Assembly (NCBI RefSeq): GCF_015706575.1
Contig: NW_024037074.1
Span: forward strand, 23,363,334-23,427,333
Reading direction: 5' to 3'
DNA: 64,000 nucleotides
Source of the DNA: Patiria miniata
Lineage: Eukaryota > Echinodermata > Asteroidea > Valvatida > Asterinidae
Shown: positions 54,046-64,000 of the stretch, piece after piece
Numbering within the stretch: the first letter of the stretch is position 1
Layout of the letters: each line of letters begins with the position of its first letter
Program-made: the position numbers and the translations under genes
Notes under the pieces: model-generated
The model's input: the letters and a program-made list of their open reading frames with translations, nothing else
Database searches by the model: none
What the model was told of the DNA's origin: nothing

Positions 54046-56448
54046 ATGAAGTATGAAATAGATGCTGATGGAGTCTCCCATTACATTTTGGGGGAGCTGT
54101 CTTACAATGACTTTGACAAATCAGGTAGGGATCTATTTTGACGCACTCTCATTCAATTTGCGTTGGACAACGCGCGCGCGTTGTAAGCGTTTTACCTGCG
54201 CCGATTATGGTGACTCGAGGATATACGATCTAAATTCGTATTCTTTTCCAACCTGCTGAGAAAATGACAATGTATTTGAAATGTGTATCGTAGAGTCTGA
54301 AGTCTATACTCTTGAATCTTGTACATTTCACATCATTGACATTGTAGAGTTTAATGTTATAGGCCCTACATGTATAAACCAAAACATGATTTGTGAGCCC
54401 ACTCATCTGCTAATATTCATTGACTCCTAGGCCTACATGTAATTTGAAATAAATAGTGCTACTGTAGTGCCATCAAATTAATTAGGTAGTGTATATTTTG
54501 CCGGAGGTAACGCCGGCAAACTAACGTTTACTAAAGGTTTGCCGGCGGCAATCCATATCAACAGAGGGCGCTGTACTCTTTAAGATAGGGCTGAATTATA
54601 ACATGTATTAAATTCCCACCAAAGGTGTGTAGCACAGTCGGTGCAGTGGTTAAGCAATAGCTCTAGTGAGTGGGATGTCTCGAGTTCGAATCCTGACCCC
54701 CGCCACAATTTTAAGGGTTTTTTTTCCAATCCCCAAATAAATAAGAATATTCTTCTTTTATTATTTTAATATGTCTCAAACATTTTATTGCAGAGTATTA
54801 CTTTTTCTTTTTCAGATTTGTGGCTCTGGAGGATTTTTTTTTAAGGGAAATAAAGTCCGAAATTATAAAATGGTCTGATTCCCATCTTGTTAATACAAAA
54901 ATACAACGATAATATTGGCATGGAGCCAGACTAAAATTTGTCACCGGAAAATGTTTAAGTACAAAAAAACAGTAACTGCGCATGTTCAGTGCATATCCGG
55001 CAAACTAACGTTTACTAAAGGTTTGCCGTCTCCGGCAAAATATACACTGCCAATTAATTACAGGAACAATTTTGAGAATAAACCTCAACCCATTGGTCAT
55101 GACTCATGAAAACGTCAGATCACAGAGAATAGAATACTAAATGTTGTGATCCCCGTGCACTTCAAAAGTTTCGATTTTCAACCAGCCAAAAAAAAGGTCT
55201 CCAGTTTCTGGTATGGGTGCGCGTCGCCGTAGCCATGCGCATCGGCAAAATGAAAAGAAAAAAAATTTCAATGAAAGATGATGTCTCAAAACCGCCAAAC
55301 CCACTGGTTTGACTAGAATCCTGCTGCTGCACAATTTTAACGTGTTATAAGATGGGGTTACGATTGAGAATAAGCTTTAGGTGGCCTCTCTGGACTCCCA
55401 TATATTTGCACTAAGTTCAGTCGGGCACCATTTTGCAGTCATCAGCCGACATTTGAAGAAAAAAAAATGGTAAAAAAACACCAAAAAAGGCGCGTCACCG
55501 CACCACTTTTTGGGCAAGCTCCATACCAGAAACCGGAGACTTTTTTTGGGGGGGGGGGGCCTTAAATACAGGTTTTTGTTTTTGGCACGTTTCTTTTTTT
55601 TATTCAGATTAATGCTTCTAATATTGTTGATAAAATTATTTCTACATTTTCATGTGGCAGGGAGAATTTGCATGTGGCAGCTGGCGAAACTGATTCAAGG
55701 AGCCCGCCACCAAAGATTCCGAAGTGTCACAATGAACCTCAAGGGTCTGGGCACAACATCTTTCATACGTTCCCAGTTTCTTCAGATTTATCCAGCCTTT
55801 TACACAAGCAAACTCACACAGAACCGAGCTCTGGATATCACCAGCAGATTGAGTCATCTTGGGCGCACGTCATATTGTTTGGACACTGACATGTATGATT
55901 TGAGCACAAAGACACTCCTAGCCTGTGGGAGTGTTCACGGCGTCTTTGTTTCACGGCAGACACGTCGCCCTTCTCCGGTGGCCTCCATAGCTTGGCAGCA
56001 CGCAAAAGTGATAACCCCACGTGACCAGCGACCCATTTCCGGACCTGATTTTCCAGCACGACCCATTGGCACCTTGTGCTTCACCCAGACCAGAACCGTC
56101 ATGTCCAGCGATACCGATGCCAACGATCACCTCAATCAGGCAATGTTCATCCGCTTCTGTTTCGACTGCGCAAGTTCAGCTGCCTTAAATGGACACCTGC
56201 CCAGCTTCAGGAAAGACGTCATCTACGCGGACGCCAAGACGGTGTGGTTCTTGTACATTCGCGAGGCCAGGGTCGGTGAGGAATTGTCGCTGTACTGCTG
56301 GGAAGACCGCAATTTGAGTCGAACTCTTTGGGTCGAAATGTGTCAAGAGTCGCAGGTCATTGGCCAGTGCCAAATACAATTCTATGAAGATGGACTGACA
56401 AGGTCCACCTCTGAGCCTGATGGAGGGCTGACCTTGGCAAAACTCTGA
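54046..56448 (+). CDS. Double-hotdog thioesterase-like enzyme, copy 2
   Basis: Exons 54046-54124 and 55661-56448 give 288 residues, open throughout. It differs from copy 1 at about a dozen residues, nearly all before the last 60. Examples are C for G in the RICMW stretch, HLNQ for HLNE beside the catalytic loop, and ALNGH for ALDGH. The catalytic-loop D, N and H are kept. The exon 1 donor is consensus (TCAG|GTAGGG). The intron is 1.5 kb, rearranged by an insertion and a deletion. Poly(A) signal AATAAA at 56690. Confidence 0.87.
54485..55051. mobile_element. 567-bp Mutator-like MITE, only in unit 2
   Basis: TIRs GG(T/C)AGTGTATATTTTGCCG and a 9-bp target duplication AATTAATTA (54476-54484, 55052-55060). 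The empty site is present in unit 1 near 49100. It contains a tRNA-like stretch with B box AGTTCGAATCC (54683-54693). Confidence 0.9.
54620..54710 (+). repeat. tRNA-derived SINE-like sequence inside the Mutator-like element
   Basis: A-box-like GCAGTGGTTAAGC and B box AGTTCGAATCC, about 35 bp apart. No acceptor-stem pairing, so not a tRNA gene. Confidence 0.45.
55185..55561. mobile_element. Harbinger-like MITE, unit 2
   Basis: Orthologous to the element at 49450-49765. The left end is eroded; the right end GGCC is followed by TTA. Confidence 0.75.
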
Positions 56449-57490
56449 CTCATTAAACTTGTCTTAAAAGATTTGGTTACTGGAAATGCAGGCTTAATGC
56501 ACAATGTAGCTGAACGTTGCCCAACTGCTGTTGGAGGAATAATAGTTGTCCAATTGGCAGGTGATAAATAGTAAGGAATTTGGATAGCAAACCTTCTTAA
56601 CTCACAAACAGATATCAAACTTTAAATAATATAAAAATTTAAAAATAAATGAGGTTATTTCAGTCTGAAATGTGCAGTAATGTGCATGCAATAAAGGTGA
56701 CTTGGGCTCAAAAGAATTTAAGACTGGAAATGGCTTACAATTCGACATTGCCCAACTGTGGTTTTCTAAGGTTGCCCACTTTGTAAAACTTGCAGGTGAT
56801 AAATGTTCAGAAATTTCTTATCTTTTGATTTGTTATTCAGGGAAACTTTTCATCCAAGTAATATTTTCTAACTATTTTACTCCCTAAAAATGGATATGAA
56901 TATATTTTTTATGAACTGATTTCTCATAATGGTTCTATGTTTTGTGTTGCTACATTTATAGTTTGGCTTCCTTTATGTATATAATAGAGAGAGAAAGGAG
57001 GAGAGAGATGTCATTCGCATAAAGTTTACCTCAGTTGAAACTGAAATTAATTTGTGATTCAGTTACAAGAAGCGCAACCCAGTATGGAAATTTATATTAG
57101 TTTGCTGAATAAAAAGGCAGTAAAATGTACAAATTTGATATGTAGCTGTTTGAACATTGTATTTCCATCGCGAAACCCTAAAAAGTATTGCCTAAATACA
57201 GTACAACAGCAAAGAATCTCATAAGTGTATCCCCCCCCCCCACACACACACACCCGGCCCCCTCCCCAACCCTGCTCATTTGATTGAAGGCAAAGGTGCG
57301 CTTTTTATCAGAGGAATCCCATGGGGTGCGTTCCCGCTTGACCACCCATCCACTTGACCACCCATCGCAAGGGGGGCGCTTGCCCCCCCCCCCCCCCCGG
57401 AAAAGCACCCCAAAAAAGAGAGGGAAAAAAGAAGTCACACTATTGCTGTTAATTTATTTAATCCACATTGAACAACATGGGCGTCAGTCA

Positions 57491-57757
57491 CATGGGCGTC
57501 GCGAGGGGGGGGAGGGGGCGCTTCCCCCCCCCCCCCCGAAAAAGCAAAAAAAGGAAGAACAAAAGAGAAAAAAGAAAAGAAAAAGAGGCGCGAAGTCAAA
57601 GTGGTGTAAATTTAATGGGTTTGGGGTGGGGCTAAAATGTCCCTGCCCCCCCCCCCCTTTAAAACTGATAAATCCAGAATATGTTGAGAAATACAGGATT
57701 TTTTTGGCAAAAATATGTTTTGCCCCCCTCTAGAAAAAAATCCTGGCGACGCCCATG
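57491..57757. mobile_element. MITE, CATGGGCGTCGC family, second copy
   Basis: A 267-bp element with perfect 12-bp TIRs and an 8-bp target duplication GTCAGTCA (57483-57490, 57758-57765). Truncated relatives lie at about 57371-57440 and 59496-59690. Confidence 0.9.
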
Positions 57758-59190
57758 GTCAGTCAGTGGGGGTGGGGTGGGCAAATGTCCCCCCCCCCCC
57801 CACCCGCCCTCGAAAAATTGATAAGTAAGAATATGCTGGACAAAGTACAAGGATTTTGAGAAATAATGTGCTTTGGATTATTTAATTCGTTATTACGGAT
57901 TACTAATTCGTTATTACGGATTATTAATTCGTTATTACGGATTATTAATTCATTTTAACGGATTATTAATTCGTTATTACGGATTATTAATTCGTTATTA
58001 CGGATTATTAATTCGTTATAACGGATTATTAATTCATTTTAACGGATTATTAATTCGTTATTACGGATTATTTAATTAGTTATTACGGATTATTAATTCG
58101 TTATTACGAAATAAATCTGGTACTCACACATACGTGATCAGAATGCACTGATAGCTGGATAGGGTTTAATCAAAATGCAAAATTTCGGGAACAAATATCA
58201 TCGACCCTGATCACAGAATGGCCGGTCTTAAGACAAAGGCCCATTGGCGACATGCGGCAAATTTTCCATTTAATCAAATTTGAGCAAGTGTCATTAGCTT
58301 GCAACTTGTAGATTATGGGGGGAAAAAACTTAAGAGTGATTTTAGATCAGACTAGTTAACTTAAAAGCGGCGCAAACAGCGCAGAGCGGGGGGGGGGGGC
58401 GTTGTCTTTACCCCAACCTTTTCTTTTTCGCTCATACCCTTGCGACACAACGGTAGAGGAGAAAATAAAAACCAGCTTGTATTGGTGCCTTGGCACTTGT
58501 TAAATATGAAAATATGACTAAAGAGTGATCTTAGGTCAGAATAATTAACTTAAGAGCGGCGCGAAATACGGAGTGGGAGGGAGTGCAACCCCCTCCATGG
58601 TCATTTTTTCCTTATATCGTCGCAATGCATTTTTTAAATCCCGCCAAGTTTCTCTGACAGTTGTTTGGATGTCCTGTGGTTATTTTGACACAAAGTTTAC
58701 GTAAATAGGGCATACTCTCGTCGCAAAATGTCGCAAAATTACCAAAACAGGTCGACTTAAATGTAACCTTTTCCCATCACATTGACCATGTTTAATTTAC
58801 ATGAGAGTGCGCATGAGATCGAGAGTGCCGACTTTTTAATGACCATGACAACAAATCATTTTAACAGGTTGAATTGAAACTTCACACATGTACTACAGAT
58901 ATTTGGGTTTCCATTCAAATAATTTCAGATGTGGGAGGAGCATCAGACCTCTGGTACCCTGGGATGGGTCAATTAACTTTGTATACAAATTTATCACTAT
59001 TTATCATTTATATTCTTCAAAACGCCAGCTTTTCGTGAACAAAGTCACAGTAGTGCAAAGGAAGGATATTGCAACTATTATTGATATAAATTCAGACCCA
59101 AAAGACATTGGAGTGACCTCTGACATCCGTTTCCCATTTTTTTCTGTTGGCAGCCGCAACAATGATACGACTGCCTAGAAGGCTTTGGAC

Positions 59191-59489
59191 CAAGGGCGGA
59201 TCCAGGGGGGGGGGGCCAAAGGGGGCCATGCCCCCCCCCCCCCAAACGAAACCAATTTTTTTTTTTTATGTGACATCGCAATAAAGGCAGGCAATGAGTA
59301 CACCACCATCTTTTCCTCAAAAAAACATTGGTTAAAGTGGTCAGAAATTGCCTCAGATCGCACCACAGAGCATCTAGAATCCAAAAAATTTTCGGGGCCC
59401 TTAAGCGGGCCCCAAACCGCACGCCGTAATTTTTTTGACCCACAAATTTTTTTTTGCCCCCCCAAAATTGTGTTCTGGATCCGCCCTTG
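59191..59489. mobile_element. MITE, CAAGGGCGGATCC family
   Basis: A 299-bp element with TIR CAAGGGCGGATCCAG and a perfect 8-bp target duplication CTTTGGAC (59183-59190, 59490-59497). Confidence 0.92.
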
Positions 59490-59994
59490 CTTTGGACATG
59501 GGTGACGCGAGGAGGAGCTTGCCCCTCCCCCCCCCCCCCGAAAGGAAAACAAAGAGGAAAAAATGAAAGAAAAAGAGGCGCGATGTAATATTGCTGTACA
59601 TTTAATGGGTTGGAGGGGGGGGGGAATGTCCCTGTCCCCTCTAAAAAAAATTATGTTGAGAAATATGTTTTTCCCCCTCTTGGAAAAAAAATGTAATCCG
59701 TAATAACGAAATAAATAATCCGTAATAACGAATTAATAATCCGTAATAACGAATTAAATAATCCGTAATAACGAATTAATAATCCGTAATAACGAATTAA
59801 TAATCCGTATTAACGAATTAATAATCCGTAATAACGAATTAAATAATCCATAATAACGAATTAATAATCCGTAATAACGAATTAATAATCCGTAATAACG
59901 AATTAAATAATCCGTAATAACGAATTAATTATCCGTAATAACGAATTAATAATCCGTATTAACGAATTAATAGTCCGTAAATAATCCGTAATAA

Positions 59995-60351
59995 GGCCCC
60001 CAAAAAAGTCTCCGGTTTCTGGTATGTGCGCGCGTCGCCGTAGCCATGCGCGTCGGCAAAATGAAAAAGTTTTTGTTTTCAATAAAAGATGATGTCTCGA
60101 AACCGCCAAACTCACTGGTTTGACTGGAATCCTGCTGCTGCACAATTTTAACGTGTTTTTAGATGGGGTTATGATCGAGAATAAGCTTTATGTGGCTGCT
60201 CAGGACTCCCATATATTTGCACTAAGGCACAATTTGCAGTCATCAGCCGACATTTGAAGCAAAAAAAACAGGTAAAAAAAAAAAGCCGCGTCGCCACACC
60301 ACTTTTTGGGCAAGCTCCATACCAGAAACCGGAGACTTTTTTTTTTTGGCC
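59995..60351. mobile_element. Harbinger-like MITE inside the foldback arm
   Basis: A 357-bp element starting GGCCCCCAAAAAAGTCTCCG and ending in TTTTTTTGGCC. TAA target duplication (59992-59994, 60352-60354). It interrupts the 21-bp array, which resumes after it. Confidence 0.88.
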
Positions 60352-60393
60352 TAACGAATTAATAAGCCGTAATAACGAATTAAATAATCTGTA

Positions 60394-61689
60394 ACATATA
60401 TACTTGCAGTGGCGCTAATGGGCTTTCGTAAGTCTGTGTATGGAGATATACATACAATCACGGGGGCCGGGGATGGGACTTTGGTCGGGACTGGCCGGTA
60501 CCGGTACGGTCATGAGTGATCGATCACGGTACTTCAACTTCAAGTTCAACTTCTTTCCTTAGCTAAACTTGCACCCTACTCCCTAGTCTAGGTGAGTTCC
60601 AACTAGCAATGATTAGCATCACAAAAAGTATAGACAAACCGTTTGAAGTGCCAGTGTAAACTATATAGGAATTGTTATCAAAACTTGTCATTTGCCGCCG
60701 TTTAAAGGGAAAATACAACATTTGCAAACATCAAAAAATAAAACTACCAAATCATTTTGAAATACCTTGCTGGACTGTTAGTATATGACAGTGTAAAGCA
60801 TCCTGTAAAATCATGGCACCTGGTATACTGTCATTTTCAAGAAAAGTGGTATTTTTGTATCAATTTCCAACGCTGATCGGCCGAGCAGCGTTGGAAAAAA
60901 ACTGGCTTTTTTTCAAATACTGGCCCCAGTTGACCATCGCACTTGTTTGCAATCGATTACGCACCTATGAACGGGTACAAGCCAGCTAGACTGGTTCCCT
61001 GACCTTACAATTCCCCAATGTATGTAAACTGCTCTGTTTCTTCTTAAATGGAGTTAGGGAACCAGACTACAGGAAAATGATTGTTTTCTTGGTTTTTATA
61101 GCATTTTCGAACCCAAAACTTTAAAAAGTCAGTGTAACTATATTTGCTATATATTTCCAACCCCCCAATTCCATCCATTTCTGAAAATTACAGCAAAAGC
61201 AAATGATGTATATTCCCTTTAACTAGGTCTAACGTTAGGCCCTAGCCCTATAGCACTTTAGCATGCTAATAAGTTCATGATGTTAACCATTATCACATGT
61301 ACTTGTAGTGGTATTTGCTGAACATATTTTTGCAGAACTTTGCCGATCTTTGCAATGTCGGGATGCAGACAAACAGTAAAGTACCAAATCTGCCATTATT
61401 GTATATGAAACAGCATGAACAGTTGATAGGATTAGGGCCCTATAGAGCTGTCCATTCACGAATAATGTTCCGACGATAGGTCTATTCGCATATTCGAAAC
61501 TGCCAGCTGCAACTGCGTGCTTAGTCCCATGAATGTGACGGTAAAACTGGACTAGGGCCTACCTCCCTATTAACGGAGGTAGTCCAGTATTACCGTCACA
61601 TTTATGAGTAAAGTGTGAGTAAAGTTGGCCTGATTTTGTTAAAATTGTATGTTTTTCTACACTCAAGGTCCCTGTCTACCAGTCTGACC
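60394..61689. other. Intergenic upstream of thioesterase copy 3
   Basis: No gene is seen. A short inverted repeat at about 61535-61610 (GTGACGGTAAAACTGGACTA and its complement) is probably a MITE. Confidence 0.5.
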
Positions 61690-64000
61690 ATGAAGTATGA
61701 GATAGATGCTGACGGAGTCCTCCATTGTGTTTTGGGGGAGCTGTCTTACAATGACTTTGACAAATCAGGTAATGCATAGATGCAGACTTATTTTCTTTTC
61801 AATTCTGCTTAGCATTTTTTTAAAATATAATTATATACACCTTAAAAAAAATCTTTATTACAATGTATATGTGTAAATAAGCCATTTAAGACTAACCTAT
61901 ACCCAACCTCGTCCCCAGTGCTTACTTTATTTCCAACCGTGTTTCCAATAGTAAACCCTGGATAGGAAACTTTCTTCCTGTATCCTGATTGGATACCGCA
62001 ATTGGCTAGTAATGGATTTTTATCGTGTACTTGGTGCTATATATTCACAACGTGCAGTACGTGTTTTCGCGATCATTCGTCCACGCCTTCTCGAAAATAC
62101 TAATTTCCTTTCCAATTTGCTCATATTAATATGAAATATGATACTGCATGTTGTCTCGATAAGATCGTAACAGTTTGATTTCAAAAATCGTGTTTTCGTA
62201 ACTCACGCCGTGCCCGCGCTGCTACGAATTGACTCTGTTTTTACCCCAGACACCGCATACAAAAACAAACGCTAATGTGTAACGCATATCCAGGCACCAG
62301 ACTGTTCCTCATTTGCATACGTGTGCAAAAATCTTGCACATGCAAATGATCCAATACCAGGGTGAGAGAGCAGGTAGTGGTGGGCGCGTACTGCTCGACA
62401 CCCTGGGGACGAGGTTGAACCTATACCCTTTGCGAGTTAAATTTGAATAACATCTGGTACACTGACTTGCTCATTATGCTTGGCACGTTTTAACTGTGAA
62501 TTCTCCAGACCAAAGACACTGTTGCTAAATCACATGATTCGGGGCAAGCTCAAGAGACGCTCAGCATCAGTATGTTATTCACAATGGGTGAGAATGGCAC
62601 AAAGACACCAGACCATTCCAGGCTGGGAGTTGCTAGGGTTAGGCTTCCCCTGAATCACGTGATTATCGGAAACAGAACTACTTGGGGGGGGGGGGGGGCT
62701 TAACCCTAAAAGGGCCGGGGGGCGGAATCCGCCCCCCCCCCCCCTCAACATTTTCCGTGATAGCCTCTAAAAAAAAAATTTTCGCGACCCGAGCTGTTCT
62801 GACTTTTTAGCCTCGAGCTTTGCGCATCTTTTGATCCCAAAAACATAAAAATCGGACCACGGGTTGCCGCGTAGCGAAAAATTTTCCGGCGCTACGCGCC
62901 GTGAAAACTGAATTTTCGCATATACGTCGTGTACACAGAGCAGAATTGCCATTCGTACATATGAATAATTAATTAGCCATAATTACAAAACCCTTTGACC
63001 TATAGTCATGAAATTTCTTGGGTATGTCAAGGAAGAGTTGCTCTATGCATGTATCGAGTTTCAAAATTTTTCGTCACTCGATGGCCGAGATCTTAGGGGG
63101 GGGGGCCGAATCCGCCCCCCCCCCCCCCGGCTGAGAGATGGTCAAAATAACCCGGCCCCTTTAGGGTTAATCATGAAAACATGAAAACATTACTTAAGAC
63201 ATCAAGCGTAAAGTGGGATGGATGGTCAATGATTCTTGACAATAAGAATGTTAATTCCTTTTCAGGAAAGTGTTGATAATCTCGCAATACTTATTTTTTT
63301 AATTAAGGAATAGTCAATCTGCTAACCAGTTCACATCAGATTTATACTTCGAAAATACTGTTGACAAAAATGTTTCTACATTTTCATGGGCCAGGGAGAA
63401 TAAGCGTTTGGAAGCTGCTGAAACTCATTGAAGGAGCCCACAAGGCACTAAACCAAAGTGGCATCAGAATCAACCTCAGGAGTTTCGGCATATTGACATT
63501 TATTCGTGCCCAATTTCTTCAGGTTTATCCAGCCTTTTACACGAGCAAACTCACACAGAACCGAGCTCTGGATATCACCAGCACATTGAGTCATCTTGGG
63601 AGCACGTCATATTGTTTGGACACTGACATGTATGATTTGAGCACAAAGACACTCCTAGCCTCTGGGAGTGTTCACGGCGTCTTTGTTTCGGAACAGACAC
63701 GTCGCCCTTCTCCGGTGGCCTCCATGGCTTGGCAGCGCGCAAAAGTGATAATCCCACGTGACCAGCGACCCATTTCTGGACCTGATTTTCCAGCACGACC
63801 CATTGGCACCTTGTGCTTCACCCAGACCAGAACCGTCATGTCCAGTGATACCGATGCCAACGATCACCTCAATCAGGCAATGTTCATCCGCTTCTGTTTC
63901 GACTGCGCAAGTTCAGCTGCCTTAGATGGACACCTGCCCAGCTTCAGGAAAGACGTCATCTACGCGGACGCCAAGACGGTGTGGTTCTTGTACGTTCGCG
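61690..64000 (+). CDS. Double-hotdog thioesterase-like enzyme, copy 3 (cut by window edge)
   Basis: Exon 1 61690-61768 (ADGVLHCVLGELSYNDFDKS) and exon 2 from 63395 past the right edge. The frame is open to the edge and includes the catalytic-loop motif DTDANDHLNQ. The first ~50 residues of exon 2 (RISVWKLLKLIEGAHKALNQ...) are clearly diverged from copies 1 and 2. From YPAFYTSK onward it is nearly identical to them. The intron is 1.6 kb with a piggyBac-like insertion. About 75 residues are missing by comparison with copy 2. Confidence 0.85.
62704..63166. mobile_element. piggyBac-like MITE in copy 3 intron
   Basis: A 463-bp element with ends CCCTAAAAGGGCCGGG and its complement, flanked on both sides by TTAA (62700-62703, 63167-63170). 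TTAA targets and CCCT ends are typical of piggyBac. No transposase. Confidence 0.85.

Larger units (their letters stand above)
52195..57374 (+). repeat. Tandem ~5-kb repeat, unit 2
   Basis: Partner of 47306-52171. Unit-specific changes are a (TTC)n tract near 52983-53012, insertions at 53343-53820 and 54485-55051, and a deletion in the intron. Confidence 0.9.
57873..60393. mobile_element. Foldback-like element with 21-bp tandem-repeat ends
   Basis: The left arm (57873-58110) is about eleven units of GGATTATTAATTCGTTATTAC. The right arm (59694-59994, resuming 60352-60393) is the same unit inverted, about fifteen copies. The roughly 1.6-kb middle has no recognisable gene and contains other MITEs. 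Sea urchin TU elements have this design, with inverted ends built of short tandem repeats. Assignment is by structure only. Confidence 0.75.

Noticed and set aside
59078..59552. Two overlapping minus-strand frames of about 120 codons
   Set aside because: They read through the CAAGGGCGGATCC MITE; similar frames at other MITE copies show these are repeat artefacts.

Overview
This window looks like nuclear DNA of a marine invertebrate animal. Genes are split by GT-AG introns of a few hundred bases to 3 kb, and intergenic DNA is AT-rich and full of short terminal-inverted-repeat (TIR) elements, C/G homopolymer runs, tRNA-derived SINE-like pieces and a foldback-type element. The gene content (DSL/EGF transmembrane proteins, double-hotdog thioesterases) plus the foldback structure fits a deuterostome such as an echinoderm, hemichordate or cephalochordate. 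I cannot name the species. All splice sites were called by eye from consensus, reading phase and comparison between paralogues, so ends may be off by a base or two.

Region 1 (1-46458) holds three paralogous single-pass membrane proteins with one exon plan: signal peptide, MNNL-like N-terminal domain, DSL domain, a long EGF array, a roughly 115-residue juxtamembrane domain, a transmembrane helix and a short cytoplasmic tail. Gene A (+, 218-5490) is cut by the left edge. Gene B (+, 10697-25212) spans the whole gene, but its first EGF exon is split by a 1.2-kb hAT-type element. Gene C (-, 46458-28197) reads intact over 16 exons, 1144 residues. A and B, with their 3' flanks (about 1-8010 and 18208-28115), are a recent segmental duplication. 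C is convergent with B and more diverged. The ectodomains are Notch-ligand-like, but the DSL positions known to face Notch are mostly substituted. The A/B tails carry clustered YEEV/YEIP-type tyrosine motifs, while the C tail is unrelated and has an NPLY motif. The family may be receptors built on a DSL/EGF scaffold rather than ordinary Notch ligands.

Region 2 (about 47300-64000) holds a tandem array of a two-exon gene for a double-hotdog, acyl-ACP-thioesterase-like enzyme: copy 1 (48642-51181), copy 2 (54046-56448) and copy 3 (61690 to beyond the right edge). Copies 1 and 2 sit in roughly 5-kb direct repeats (about 47306-52171 and 52195-57374). Each unit carries insertions missing from the other, giving clean filled-site/empty-site pairs. 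Copy 3 is diverged at the start of exon 2 and then abruptly near-identical, suggesting gene conversion.

The rest is transposon-derived or simple repeat. Several elements have readable target-site duplications: 8 bp (hAT-like, several families), 9 bp (Mutator-like), TAA/TTA (Harbinger-like) and TTAA (piggyBac-like). A foldback-like element near 57870-60393 has inverted ends made of 21-bp tandem repeats.
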